NCBI GenBank assembly: GCA_937958265.1
Contig: CALGNX010000017.1
Location: 1-64,000 of the forward strand
Direction of reading: 5' to 3'
Source of the DNA: an uncultured Algibacter sp.
GTDB taxonomy: Bacteria; Bacteroidota; Bacteroidia; Flavobacteriales; Flavobacteriaceae
Length of the DNA: 64,000 nt
The notes beneath the pieces are model-generated. The model had not been told where the DNA came from. It made no database searches and saw nothing but the letters and a program-made list of their open reading frames with translations. Below are positions 46,130 through 55,817 of this stretch, piece by piece. Both the position numbers and the translations under genes were made by a program. Within the stretch, counting starts at the first letter, position 1. Every line of letters starts with the position of its first letter.

Positions 46130-47950
46130 ATGAGTAAAGCGCAAGATAACGGATTAGTAACTCCTAAGGAAGTTGCAAAGGCTATACAGTTAGATAAGTA
46201 TGGCTTTATTGGCACGTTTATAGGTTGGGTATTAATGAGGGTACTTAAAATATCGACCATTAATAAGTTTTATAAACGAAATAAACATAGGGAGGGTATC
46301 GATTTTTTAGATAGTATTTTAAAGGAATTTCAAATTAAGTTTGAAATCCCAGAGGAAGATTTAAAACGCTTGCCTAAGGACGGCGCTTACATTACGGTCT
46401 CAAATCATCCGCTTGGTGGTATTGATGGTATTTTATTATTAAAATTAATGCTACAACAACGTCCTGATTTTAAAATAATTGCTAATTTTTTACTTCATAG
46501 AATAGCCCCAATGGCACCTTACATTATGCCTGTAAACCCATTTGAAGACAGAAAAGATGCTAAGTCTAGTCTGGCTGGATTTAAAAATGCAATATTACAT
46601 TTACGTAACGGACAACCTTTAGGTATTTTTCCTGCTGGAGAAGTATCGACATATCGCGATGGTAAATTAGTAGTTGATAAACCTTGGGAGGAACCTGCGA
46701 TGAAACTTATTAAGAGAGCTGAAGTGCCTGTAGTTCCTATTTACTTTCATGCCAAAAATAGCAGACTATTTTATAAGCTATCTAAACTTAGTGATACATT
46801 TAGAACTGCTAAATTACCCTCTGAGGTGTTAACACAAAAACGCCGCGTTATTAAGGTACGTATTGGTAAACCTATTTCGGTTGCAGACCAAAAGGAACAT
46901 TCGGGACTGGATGAATTTTCGGAATTTTTAAGGCGAAAAACTTATATGCTATCCAACACCTTTGAGAGTAAATCGAAAATATTAGATAACATATCATCTA
47001 CACTAAAAACACCTAAAGCACCAAAAAACATTATAACACCTGTAGATAATACTTTAATGCTTAAGGAGGTTGATGCTTTAAGAAATGCTAATGGAAGACT
47101 TTTAAAAAGTAAAAATTACGAAGTATTTTTAGGTGAAGCTAAAAATATGCCTAATATTATTAGAGAAATAGGGCGTTTAAGAGAAATTACTTTTAGAGCG
47201 GTTGGCGAAGGCACAAATGAGGCTATTGATTTAGATACTTTTGATGCTTACTACCACCACATGTTTTTGTGGGATAATGAAAATAAAATACTTGCTGGAG
47301 CTTACAGAATGGGGCTTGGTTCGCAGATTTATGCTGCCCATGGTATTAATGGATTTTACCTTCAAGACTTATTTAGGTTTGAACCTGAGTTACATAAAAT
47401 GATGAGCCAATCCATTGAAATGGGACGTGCATTTATTATTAAAGAATACCAACAGCGCCCTATGCCTTTATTTTTACTCTGGAAAGGTATTGTGCACATT
47501 ACCTTACGCTACCCCGAACATAAATATTTAATTGGAGGTGTAAGTATAAGTAACAAATTTTCAAACTTCTCGAAATCCTTAATGGTTGAGTTTATGAAAT
47601 CGCATTACTACGACCCTTACCTTGCTCAATATGTAAGACCTAAGAAGGAATTTAAAGTTAAGTTAAAAGATGCTGATAAAGATTTTGTTTTTGATGCAGC
47701 TAAAGCTGATTTAAATAGGTTTGATAAGTTTATTGACGAAATTGAACCAGGCGCCTTACGCTTACCTGTACTACTTAAAAAATATATTAAACAAAATGCA
47801 AAATTAGTAGCTTTTAATGTGGATCCACTTTTTAACAACTCCGTGGATGGTTTAATGTATATTAAAATTGCAGACCTTCCTGAAAGTACTGTAAAGCCAG
47901 TAATGGAGGAGTTTCAAGCAGCACTAGAACGGAATGTTTTTGGCGAATAG
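46130..47950 (+). CDS. fused O-/N-acyltransferase (OlsF-like aminolipid synthase)
   Basis: A 606-residue two-domain enzyme. The N-terminal part is a PlsC/LPLAT acyltransferase (His93 and Asp99 in SNHPLGGIDG; GIFPAGEVST). The C-terminal part, from about residue 330, is a GNAT/OlsB-like domain (IREIGRLREITFRAVGEGTN, FYLQDLFRFEP, SIEMGRAFI). OlsF of Serratia and Flavobacterium johnsoniae is a known fusion that N-acylates an amino acid (ornithine) and then O-acylates it to make aminolipids; related Bacteroidota enzymes make glycine lipids. The amino acid used here cannot be told from sequence. Family proteins begin close to the LVTPKEVAKAI segment, consistent with this start. Confidence 0.85.
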   Translation: MSKAQDNGLVTPKEVAKAIQLDKYGFIGTFIGWVLMRVLKISTINKFYKRNKHREGIDFLDSILKEFQIKFEIPEEDLKRLPKDGAYITVSNHPLGGIDGILLLKLMLQQRPDFKIIANFLLHRIAPMAPYIMPVNPFEDRKDAKSSLAGFKNAILHLRNGQPLGIFPAGEVSTYRDGKLVVDKPWEEPAMKLIKRAEVPVVPIYFHAKNSRLFYKLSKLSDTFRTAKLPSEVLTQKRRVIKVRIGKPISVADQKEHSGLDEFSEFLRRKTYMLSNTFESKSKILDNISSTLKTPKAPKNIITPVDNTLMLKEVDALRNANGRLLKSKNYEVFLGEAKNMPNIIREIGRLREITFRAVGEGTNEAIDLDTFDAYYHHMFLWDNENKILAGAYRMGLGSQIYAAHGINGFYLQDLFRFEPELHKMMSQSIEMGRAFIIKEYQQRPMPLFLLWKGIVHITLRYPEHKYLIGGVSISNKFSNFSKSLMVEFMKSHYYDPYLAQYVRPKKEFKVKLKDADKDFVFDAAKADLNRFDKFIDEIEPGALRLPVLLKKYIKQNAKLVAFNVDPLFNNSVDGLMYIKIADLPESTVKPVMEEFQAALERNVFGE

Positions 47951-48342
47951 AACTCGCGAAATAGTATAAAAAGCAACTATAACAGGAGAGTGTATAGTTT
48001 TATGTTGCACCTTAAAAGTACTTTTAAGAACAAAACCGTATTCTATTTTAATCGTTTAGTAGGCTTTTGTAAAAAATCTGTATTTGTGTACTTCTAAATT
48101 TAGTAAACTTTTAAAATAATGAAAAAAAGATAGATTTTAAGCAAATTAAAGCACTGAATTTTAATTTATTAATCTAAAAATCTATCTATATTAATCTACT
48201 CTAAAATTACTGGAATATTTTATGTTGTTAATGAATTCTGCAAAGAATATGAGCAAATAGCTAATAAAGTCCTTTTGAGTAACACAGCAAAACAACCATC
48301 AATTATGTAAAAAAGTAAAGTAATAGGCATTAACTGCACAAA
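47951..48342. other. 392-bp gap with palindromes
   Basis: Contains an 18-base perfect palindrome (48011-48028, CTTAAAAGTACTTTTAAG) shortly after an imperfect stem around 47984-48006, which may terminate the acyltransferase gene. An 11-bp inverted repeat AGATAGATTTT (48128-48138 with 48177-48187) lies further on. No open reading frame was recognised. Confidence 0.4.
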
Positions 48343-48717
48343 TTAAAACCAAGATTTTTTACTTCGTTGATAAGTATTATAAAAATCTTCGTCGGATTTT
48401 GTTAAATAAATAATTCCCTCAATAAATCCTATAATAGTTGCAGCTCCGCATGTTACTAACGTAGCAATTAATAAAATAATACCTTCTTTATTATATCCTA
48501 AAACAAATTTATGAATACCTAAACCTCCAAAAAATATCCCTAATAGACCTGCTAATATTTTTTTATTTTCACCTGTAATATTATCCAGTGTGTCTTTAGC
48601 ATTATTACCAAACTCAGAAGCGGTTTCCTTTGCATCCTTACTAAACTCCTTTGCCTTTTCTTTAGCGTCGCCCAACATATTGTTTAAGTCGTCTCCTAGA
48701 TTTTTTTCGTTAGCCAT
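48343..48717 (-). CDS. TM2-domain membrane protein with YtxH-like N-terminus
   Basis: A 124-residue protein. The first 50 residues are a charged amphipathic helix with repeated KDAKE-type units (GDAKEKAKEFSKDAKETASEF), like YtxH/LEA segments. They are followed by a TM2 domain: two hydrophobic helices with GLLGIFFGGLGIHKFVLGYN and the conserved G-x-H-x-F-Y/V-L-G-x pattern. TM2 proteins are widespread and of unknown function. Monocistronic on the minus strand. Confidence 0.82.
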   Translation of the reverse strand: MANEKNLGDDLNNMLGDAKEKAKEFSKDAKETASEFGNNAKDTLDNITGENKKILAGLLGIFFGGLGIHKFVLGYNKEGIILLIATLVTCGAATIIGFIEGIIYLTKSDEDFYNTYQRSKKSWF

Positions 48718-48898
48718 TATTTTAGTTTTTTAATTAGGCATTAAATGTAGTAAAATTAAACCGATAAAAATACCACTTAATAAGATTAAGAAATTAAAAT
48801 ACTCTAAATATAAATTATACAAATATAGACCCTAACCTTTGGGCTTTAAAACAATATATCTGTCCTCCAGAAAATAAAAAACTAAAAGTACCGAGGTG

Positions 48899-49834
48899 TT
48901 AACAAAATTTTGCTTTAATTTTATTTACTATAGTCTGTGCTAATTTTTCTTTACTCTGTACGGTCCAACCTGCAACATGTGGTGATAACAAAACATTTTT
49001 TGCGTTTATTAAATACTGAAAGGCATCAGGCATTTTTGAAGAAAATAGGTTCTCGAAAGATGTCTTTTCGTACTCCAAAACATCCAAACCGGCGCCTAAT
49101 ATCTTTCCTGTTTTTAAAGCGGAAACTAAATCTGAAGTCACTACACTCTTACCTCTGGCTGTATTAAAAAACCAAAACGGGTTTTCAAATTTATTTATAA
49201 AATCCTTGTTAACCATATTTAGTGTTAATCCGGTTTGCGGCGTATGTAAACTTAACACTTGTACTTTTTCTTGCAACTCTTTTAATGTTACTTGCTTGGC
49301 ATTAGCATCGCCAACACCTGCTTTTATATCATAACAGAGTACCTCAACATTAAAACCTCTTAGTTTTTTAGCAAAAGCTTTTCCCATATTGCCATAACCT
49401 ATTAATCCCACCGTTTTTCCGTCTAGCTCGATACCACGATTTTCTTCTCGCAACCATTTACCAGACCGTACTTCTGTATCTGCGGTATTTAATTTATTAA
49501 AGAGTGTAAGTAACATACCCAAAGTGTGTTCGCCTACTGCGTTTCTGTTACCCTCTGGGGCTGCGATTAAATGGATGCCTTTTTGGTTAGCATATGCGCC
49601 GTCTATGTTTTCCAAACCCGCTCCAACACGACCAATAAATTTCAAGTTTTTTGCAGCGTTTAAAAAGTGCTTATCAATAGTAAAGCGGCTTCTAATAATA
49701 ATACCATCGTAATTATGAATTTTAGACTCAATTACGTCTTTTGAACTTATATAGTCTTCATGATTAGTAAAACCTAAATTTTCTAATTGCTTTATTAATA
49801 ACTCATGATTGGTATCTAAATGAAGGATTTTCAT
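48899..49834 (-). CDS. D-2-hydroxyacid dehydrogenase (PGDH/hydroxypyruvate-reductase-like)
   Basis: A 311-residue NAD-dependent D-2-hydroxyacid dehydrogenase. The Rossmann motif GLIGYGNMGKAFAKKL lies near residue 142. Catalytic residues are visible: Arg in NTARGKSVV (about 228), and the His of the closing SPHVAGWT (about 288). It lacks the ACT domain of full 3-phosphoglycerate dehydrogenases and is shorter, so glycerate, hydroxypyruvate or another 2-hydroxyacid is possible. It stands alone. Confidence 0.9.
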   Translation of the reverse strand: MKILHLDTNHELLIKQLENLGFTNHEDYISSKDVIESKIHNYDGIIIRSRFTIDKHFLNAAKNLKFIGRVGAGLENIDGAYANQKGIHLIAAPEGNRNAVGEHTLGMLLTLFNKLNTADTEVRSGKWLREENRGIELDGKTVGLIGYGNMGKAFAKKLRGFNVEVLCYDIKAGVGDANAKQVTLKELQEKVQVLSLHTPQTGLTLNMVNKDFINKFENPFWFFNTARGKSVVTSDLVSALKTGKILGAGLDVLEYEKTSFENLFSSKMPDAFQYLINAKNVLLSPHVAGWTVQSKEKLAQTIVNKIKAKFC

Positions 49835-50161
49835 AGTATAGTATTTGATTATAAAAATACATTGATATTATAATAACAAAAAATGTATGTTCTATTTAAA
49901 CAACAAATAAATTTCGTGTAAAATTAGTATTTTTGTTTTTATATTTTTAAACTTTTTGTTTTGTATTAATAGTTTATCGTTTTCAGTTCTTCTTATATAA
50001 AATAAACAAGACAAATTAGCGTTACCATAGTATAAAAAATAGATAAAGTTGGCATTTCTTTAAAAGTATGCGATTCCATACATTATTTAAGAATCCTGCA
50101 AAAAAATAAATCTCGCACCTAATAATATAAGATTTTATAATCTATAATAAACACAAGAAAT
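49835..50161. other. gene-free A/T-rich stretch
   Basis: About 327 bases between divergent genes. No promoter of the TTG/TAnnTTTG type or structured element stands out. Confidence 0.45.
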
Positions 50162-50707
50162 ATGATAAGAAATTTATGGAGAGAAGAATGGAAAGTTATT
50201 AAGTTTGATGATAAAATTTCTGATAACGAAAAGTTTGAAATTTCAAATTACGGCCGGATTAAAAACTGTAAAACAGAAGTGCCTTTTATTGTAAAAGAAT
50301 ACTATATAAATGGTTACCAAAACTTACCGGTTAAACAAAAAGTAAACGGAAAACAAACCAGCCGTTACGTGCATAAACTTATTGCTGAACATTTTCTAGA
50401 GAAAAATGATGGCGTTTGTGTTATCCATTTAAATTATGATAAAACAGACAACCGCATAGAAAATTTAAAATGGGCTACCAAAAGAGAAAAAGAACTACAT
50501 CAATTTAACCATCCTGACTGGGCGGAAATTGTTAAAAATAGAAGTAAAAATATTGGAAAGTTAAATGCGGGTAAAGTTAAAATTATAAAACGTCAATTAA
50601 AAAATAGTAAAAATAGAATGAGCATGATTGCCAAACGCTTTGGTGTGTCTGATATGCAAATACACAGAATAAAAACTGGTGAAAATTGGGGCTCTGTGAC
50701 TGAATAA
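50162..50707 (+). CDS. NUMOD4/HNH endonuclease-like protein with HTH tail
   Basis: A 181-residue protein: NUMOD4 motif (EEWKVIKF ... EKFEISNYGRIKN), an HNH_3-type nuclease segment (RYVHKLIAEHFL ... VIHLNYDKTDNRIENLKWAT, with the His and the Asn/Asp residues of the ββα-metal fold present) and a C-terminal helix-turn-helix-like piece (MSMIAKRFGVSDMQIHRIKTG). The set of domains is that of phage and intron homing nucleases, but no intron, phage gene or split target is seen, so it may be a domesticated or solitary nuclease or DNA-binding protein. Confidence 0.82.
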   Translation: MIRNLWREEWKVIKFDDKISDNEKFEISNYGRIKNCKTEVPFIVKEYYINGYQNLPVKQKVNGKQTSRYVHKLIAEHFLEKNDGVCVIHLNYDKTDNRIENLKWATKREKELHQFNHPDWAEIVKNRSKNIGKLNAGKVKIIKRQLKNSKNRMSMIAKRFGVSDMQIHRIKTGENWGSVTE

Positions 50708-51034
50708 TTCCTGACTTTTAATTAGAATTACTGTTTGAATGACTTTTATTAAGCATAATTAAAACAATGAACAGGGATTAATAATAGATTTTATATTATT
50801 TTTTTGGATGAACTACAACAGAAAATCGCTATTTAATTTTTTATACGCTAAGCAGTTAAAATATTTTTTTTTAAAAACCTCATTATATACTTAAACAGCC
50901 TAATTAAGAGGTATTTATTTCAATATTTCTGTATTATTTTTTTTGGTTACGTTGTTTTTTCCGAAGGTAATAAAACCTATGCCTTACCAAAATTAAAACA
51001 CCCTATCGTGCATCAAAAAAGCTAGTAAATATAT
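50708..51034. other. gene-free A/T-rich stretch
   Basis: About 327 bases before repeat copy A. Nothing beyond A/T runs was recognised. Confidence 0.45.
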
Positions 51035-51123
51035 GCGTTAGGGATTGTAGAGAAAAGCCCACAGCCCGACTTTTGGAGGTGCGCGGACTTGTAACGTAAA
51101 GCCCGACCCTTGTGGTAACGCCC
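51035..51123 (+). repeat. dispersed repeat, short form (copy A)
   Basis: The most regular short copy: GCGTTAGGGATTGTAG ... AAAGCCCACAGCCCGAC ... GGAGGTGCGCGGACTTGTAA ... GCCCGACCCTTGTGG ... TAACGCCC. It has short terminal inverted repeats (GCGTTA / TAACGC) and an internal direct repeat of GCCCGAC. It lies between convergent genes. Confidence 0.85.
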
Positions 51124-51270
51124 AAAACCAAAAAACTATTTTACACAACAAGCTGCTACTAAGATTGTTTATAAGGCGATTTACCAAAATGTGTAGTGTG
51201 TACTTTTTCTAATTCTTTTAGTGAGGCTTAATTAAAATTAACAATAGAATTTTTTAAGCCTAAATTAATT

Positions 51271-52650
51271 TTAAATACCTAGAATCATTTTTGCCAACCA
51301 AAAATAAAGTAAAATACCTAAAATATCATTACTTGTTGTTATAAATGGCCCTGTAGCAATGGCAGGATCTATACCGCGTTTATTAAGGAATAATGGCACA
51401 AAAGTACCTATTAGTCCTGCAATAATAATAACGGCAACAAGAGATATAGAAATAGCTAGGGCTGTTATAATGTCTTTCTCGAAAGCCCAAACAAATAAGA
51501 AAAGGAATAGGGCTAAAATAACACCATTTAAAGCAGCCAATAGCATTTCCTTTATTAATCGGCTATTTACACTACCTCTAACATCATCATTAGCGAGCCC
51601 TTGAACAATTATAGCGCTGGATTGCACTCCAACATTCCCTGCCATTGCCGCTATTAAGGGTGTAAAAAAGAATAATATTTTTGCCTTTCCTGTAAACAAC
51701 CCTTCAAAACCTTCCATAATTAAAAAAGCTCCTATACCACCTACCAAACCTAAAAACAGCCATGGCAAACGCGCGCGTGTAAGCTCTAGTATAGTATCGT
51801 CTGCTTCAACATCACCAGTAATTCCTGCCGCCATTTGGTAATCTTTATCGGCCTCTTCTTTCATGACATCTACAACATCATCAATAGTAATGCGTCCTAA
51901 GAGTATTTTGTTATCGTCACTTTGCACAACAGGAATGGCTTCCAAGTCGTATTTTGCCATTATTTTGGCTATTTCCTCTACATTTTCGTTAACATTAACA
52001 TAATCTACATTAACTTTAACAAGGTCTGAAATTTTTTGCTCGCTTTTTGCTACTATTAAATCTTTTAGGGATAGGCGTCCTATAAGTTTTTCCTCTTTAT
52101 TAACAACGTATATGGAGTGTACACGGGTTACTTCTTGAGCCTGACCACGAATTCTGCGCATACATCCTGCAACTGTCCAGGTTTCGTAAACTTTTACAAG
52201 TTCTTTTGCCATAAGACCACCCGCAGTATCTTCATCATAAGCTAAAAGCTCTGTAATTTCTGCTTTATGCTCCTCATCTTCTATTTGCGCAATAACTTCT
52301 TGCTGGCGTGCTTCTGATAATTCTGCTATAATATCTGCGGCATCATCGGTATCTAGCTCTTCAATTTCTTCAGCAATTTCTTTGGCTGATAGATTTTGTA
52401 AAACTTTCTCTCGATTGTCTTCATCCATCTCCATTAAAATGTCGGAGGTGGTTTCAGAGTCGAGTAACTTTATAACATACATGGCCTGCACCATGTCTAA
52501 CTCATCTAAAATCTCGGCAATATCCGCGTAATGAAACTCGTCCAATTGGCGTTTAAGTGCCTTATCGCTTCGTTGCTCAATTAGGGACTCAACTTCCTCT
52601 ATGAGTGCATTGGTTAACTGGAATTGTATGTTTTCGCTTTCTTCCAACAA
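51271..52650 (-). CDS. mgtE: magnesium transporter MgtE
   Basis: A 459-residue magnesium channel. The N-terminal MgtE_N helical domain (about residues 20-135) is followed by two CBS repeats (about 140-260, AYDEDTAGGLMAKELVKVYE) that sense magnesium, and five transmembrane helices (about 290-459). The start codon is TTG at 52650, the only plausible choice: the next in-frame ATG is about 50 residues later and the family N-terminus would be lost. It follows rsmA by 18 bases and is probably co-transcribed. Confidence 0.93.
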   Translation of the reverse strand: MLEESENIQFQLTNALIEEVESLIEQRSDKALKRQLDEFHYADIAEILDELDMVQAMYVIKLLDSETTSDILMEMDEDNREKVLQNLSAKEIAEEIEELDTDDAADIIAELSEARQQEVIAQIEDEEHKAEITELLAYDEDTAGGLMAKELVKVYETWTVAGCMRRIRGQAQEVTRVHSIYVVNKEEKLIGRLSLKDLIVAKSEQKISDLVKVNVDYVNVNENVEEIAKIMAKYDLEAIPVVQSDDNKILLGRITIDDVVDVMKEEADKDYQMAAGITGDVEADDTILELTRARLPWLFLGLVGGIGAFLIMEGFEGLFTGKAKILFFFTPLIAAMAGNVGVQSSAIIVQGLANDDVRGSVNSRLIKEMLLAALNGVILALFLFLFVWAFEKDIITALAISISLVAVIIIAGLIGTFVPLFLNKRGIDPAIATGPFITTSNDILGILLYFWLAKMILGI

Positions 52651-52668
52651 GTGAAGGGGTTTATAAAT

Positions 52669-53463
52669 TTAGGCGTCGTTTTCAATTGATTGAGTAAGTG
52701 CTATAAAAGCCTGTACATCTAGTTGCTCTGGGCGCTTGCCAAAGATAATATTTGCTTTTAAATTATCTGATAAATTAAATGTTTTTAAACTATTACGTAA
52801 TGTTTTTCTGCGTAATTGAAAAGCTGCTTTTACAACTTTAAAAAAGAATTTCTCGTCGCATGGCAAGCTATAATTTTCTTTTCTGGTAAGCCTTAAAACG
52901 CCTGATTCTACTTTTGGTGGCGGGTTAAAAACATTTGGCGGTACTGTAAATAAATATTCTGCCTCGTAAAATGCTTGCGTTAATACCGAGAGGATACCAT
53001 ATGTTTTACTACCCTCCTTTGCGCAAATACGCATGGCAACTTCCTTTTGAAACATGCCCGAAAACTCGGGAATTTGATCGCGCATCTCTAAAGTTTTAAA
53101 CAAAATTTGCGTGGAAATATTATAAGGGAAATTCCCTATTATAGCAAATGGTTGTTTATTAAACACCTCGTTTAAATTGAATTTTAAAAAGTCTTTTTCT
53201 ATAATTCTTGGTGCTAAATTTAAATAATTAGCTTGTAGATATTCTACAGACTCAGAATCAATCTCTATAACATAGGTCGTTATATCTTTTTTAAGCAGAT
53301 ATTTTGTTAACACCCCCATTCCTGGGCCTATTTCTAATATGTTTTTGTAGTTTTTTAAACGTAAGGTATCTGCAATTTTTTGGGCTACAGTTTCGTCCGT
53401 TAAAAAATGTTGACCTAAAAATTTCTTTGCTTTTACTTGGTGCTGATTGGATTTATATGCCAC
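52669..53463 (-). CDS. rsmA: 16S rRNA dimethyladenosine transferase
   Basis: Dimethylates two adjacent adenines near the 3' end of 16S rRNA using SAM during ribosome assembly (A1518/A1519 in E. coli numbering). The 264-residue protein opens with [18 protein letters not shown], binds SAM through [12 protein letters not shown], and has the catalytic motif IGNFPYNIS. Start is GTG at 53463 (MAYKSNQ). Neighbours are mgtE downstream and DUF4286 upstream, a gene order I associate with Bacteroidota. Confidence 0.95.
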   Translation of the reverse strand: MAYKSNQHQVKAKKFLGQHFLTDETVAQKIADTLRLKNYKNILEIGPGMGVLTKYLLKKDITTYVIEIDSESVEYLQANYLNLAPRIIEKDFLKFNLNEVFNKQPFAIIGNFPYNISTQILFKTLEMRDQIPEFSGMFQKEVAMRICAKEGSKTYGILSVLTQAFYEAEYLFTVPPNVFNPPPKVESGVLRLTRKENYSLPCDEKFFFKVVKAAFQLRRKTLRNSLKTFNLSDNLKANIIFGKRPEQLDVQAFIALTQSIENDA

Positions 53464-53625
53464 GAATACGTTGGTGTTTTATGATATTTACGAAGATATG
53501 GAAGTAAATTTTGTTATTTTGAGTTCCTCCTAACATTTTTATTTCTAACAAATAGAAAACACAAAACATGGAAAAACTAGAATGTAATACTAAAGCCTTT
53601 CAGGATTAATACACTTAAAAAACTA

Positions 53626-53949
53626 TTATTTAAAATTTACTGTGTACTCATCTACAATTTCCAACTCTGTTCTAAAGGCCAACATCTTATCTGCAAACTT
53701 TTTTAATCCTTCATTCCTTAGTGCATCGGCATCTTCTTTATAATACGCATCTAACGCCTGGCGAGAGTAAGAGCGGTATTGTACGGAATAGGTTAGGCCT
53801 CCCATATCTTCTTCTACTAAGACCCGAGATAATGTTGCTTTATCAAATTTACCTGTTCCTAAAACTCGTGGTATGTGTGCCTTTATCCAAATTAGCCATT
53901 CCTCGTGTATGGATTCGTCTATATTTGTAGTTACGTTGTAAATAATCAT
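53626..53949 (-). CDS. DUF4286 family protein
   Basis: A 107-residue protein starting MIIYNVTTNIDESIHEEWL, with the pattern of the DUF4286/dimeric alpha-beta barrel group: short strands and helices, VEEDMGGLTYSVQYRSYSRQALDAYYKEDADALR. Its function is unknown. It lies between the TPR protein and rsmA on the same strand. Confidence 0.85.
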   Translation of the reverse strand: MIIYNVTTNIDESIHEEWLIWIKAHIPRVLGTGKFDKATLSRVLVEEDMGGLTYSVQYRSYSRQALDAYYKEDADALRNEGLKKFADKMLAFRTELEIVDEYTVNFK

Positions 53950-54041
53950 ATTATTAAATAATTCGTAAAATTAAACTTTAGGTGCAAAAGTAAGTCTTAA
54001 TTTTTGAAGTTTAAAGGTAGAGAGATGCCTTTGTATGCGTA

Positions 54042-55817
54042 TTAATTTATAGCATCGCCTCGTAATGCCCTATAGTGCTTTCTGGCTTCTACAAAGTAAA
54101 TACTATCGGCATGATTAAATATAATTTGCCCATACAAATCTTGCGCTTTTTCCGGATTATTTAATTGCTTTTGGTATAATTTTGCCAAATTAAATAGCGC
54201 ATCGTCTGTTAAAATACCTTCCCTATAATTATCTATAATACCTTGGTAATTTGTTTTTGCTTTTTCAAATTCATTTTTAAGTTCGAATAATTGCGCCTGT
54301 TTTAATAAGGCCTGTGGTATAATGGGCTCGGTTTTATGTTCCTTTAAGATAGTACTTAATACTGTAATAGCTTCATCGTTTCTATTTTGAAACGCTAACA
54401 AATCTGCTTTTGCGTAACGTTTTAGTGCCGTTTGCAACGAATCTTCATATTTATTATCAGAAATTAATAATTTTAAATCCAAGGCATCATTTGCTATAAG
54501 CTGGGAGGTTGAAGCTTTTAATATTTTAAGTTGAGATTCTGCCCATTTAAAATCTCCTTTATAATAACTGGCTTTGGCTACTTTAAATCTTGCCTCTTGC
54601 GATATGGTACTATTTTTTAAATTACGTTGGATTTGCGTGTAATAAATTAATGCCTTATTAAACTGCTCCTGTAATACTAAAATATCACCCAATTCTAATT
54701 TTATTGCAGCGCCCTCTAGGGTTTTTAAAGGTAATTTTAAGCTAAGCTCCAAAAATTTTGTTGCTTCTTTAGTTTCGTTTAAATAAAATGCTAAAAAATG
54801 TGCGTATGCAATTTGAAGCTCTAATGTTTCGGCTTTTACACCATAAGTGTTTAACAGTTCGAGATATGTGTTTTTTATAGTATTATAGTTGGATTTTGAA
54901 CCATCGTTAATAGCTATTTTTATTAAATTTTGGTGCGCCACTAGCTTCATCTTCATATCTGGAGTAGTCTCGATAATATAATTAAAAGCTGTTTTAGCAA
55001 TTTCATTTTCACCAACAGAAACAGCTGTTTGAGCAAGCTCTAAAATAGGATTTAAACTTATGGGCTCTCTTTTATAAATAGCTTTTTCTTGAACAAAAGC
55101 TTTTTTAAAATCTTTTTGCTGTATGTAAAGCCAACTAAGCAATTGATTCCAAAGTATGTTAGGCTCTTTTTGATTTTTCTTAAGGAGTAATTTTCGTAAC
55201 AATATATTGTTTTCAGATGCTCCATCTTCAACAATAAAATCGTTAATAGCCCGCTTAACATCTCTTACTCTTAATGGCTCTGCTTCTGCAAAATTAAGAT
55301 AGCTATTAAACATTTTATCAACATTTCCCTGCTCGCCATAAATTTGGGCAAGTTGTATACTAAAATTAAAATCGGTGTTTAATAAGGTGGCTTTTTCATA
55401 GGCAAGCACAGCCTCGTTTAATAGTGAATGCGATTGAAAGCTCCTAGCTATACCATAAACATGAGTTGGTTTTTCATCTATAAAAGTCATTGCTTTTTTA
55501 TATTGTGCAGTAGCTTTATTTAAATTGCCTTTAAGTTGATAATTGTAACCTAACTCCACATAAAATGCTGGATAATTTATGCGTTCTACAAGTTCTAATA
55601 TAAAATTTTCAGCTTCATCATATTGCTCTAGTTGCTGATAAGCAGTTACTATTTTATTAATGTATGTGATGTTTGAGGAGGATCTAGCGTATAGCTTCTT
55701 GTATTCAAGCAAAGCCTTTTCAAATTCTCCTTTTTGAAAATAATCTTTAGCTAACGTCGCATTTTGCGCATATAAAACGCTGGAAAAAAACAAACATACA
55801 TATAAAAAGTACCGCAT
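54042..55817 (-). CDS. exported tetratricopeptide-repeat protein
   Basis: A 591-residue periplasmic or outer-membrane-associated protein. A signal peptide ending LYAQN is followed by many TPR-like helical pairs through most of the length (KDYFQKGEFEKALLEYKKLY, AIAYQQL-type segments, KQLNNPEKAQDLYGQII). It probably scaffolds envelope protein complexes. It has no catalytic motif. Same strand as serS and DUF4286. Confidence 0.87.
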   Translation of the reverse strand: MRYFLYVCLFFSSVLYAQNATLAKDYFQKGEFEKALLEYKKLYARSSSNITYINKIVTAYQQLEQYDEAENFILELVERINYPAFYVELGYNYQLKGNLNKATAQYKKAMTFIDEKPTHVYGIARSFQSHSLLNEAVLAYEKATLLNTDFNFSIQLAQIYGEQGNVDKMFNSYLNFAEAEPLRVRDVKRAINDFIVEDGASENNILLRKLLLKKNQKEPNILWNQLLSWLYIQQKDFKKAFVQEKAIYKREPISLNPILELAQTAVSVGENEIAKTAFNYIIETTPDMKMKLVAHQNLIKIAINDGSKSNYNTIKNTYLELLNTYGVKAETLELQIAYAHFLAFYLNETKEATKFLELSLKLPLKTLEGAAIKLELGDILVLQEQFNKALIYYTQIQRNLKNSTISQEARFKVAKASYYKGDFKWAESQLKILKASTSQLIANDALDLKLLISDNKYEDSLQTALKRYAKADLLAFQNRNDEAITVLSTILKEHKTEPIIPQALLKQAQLFELKNEFEKAKTNYQGIIDNYREGILTDDALFNLAKLYQKQLNNPEKAQDLYGQIIFNHADSIYFVEARKHYRALRGDAIN

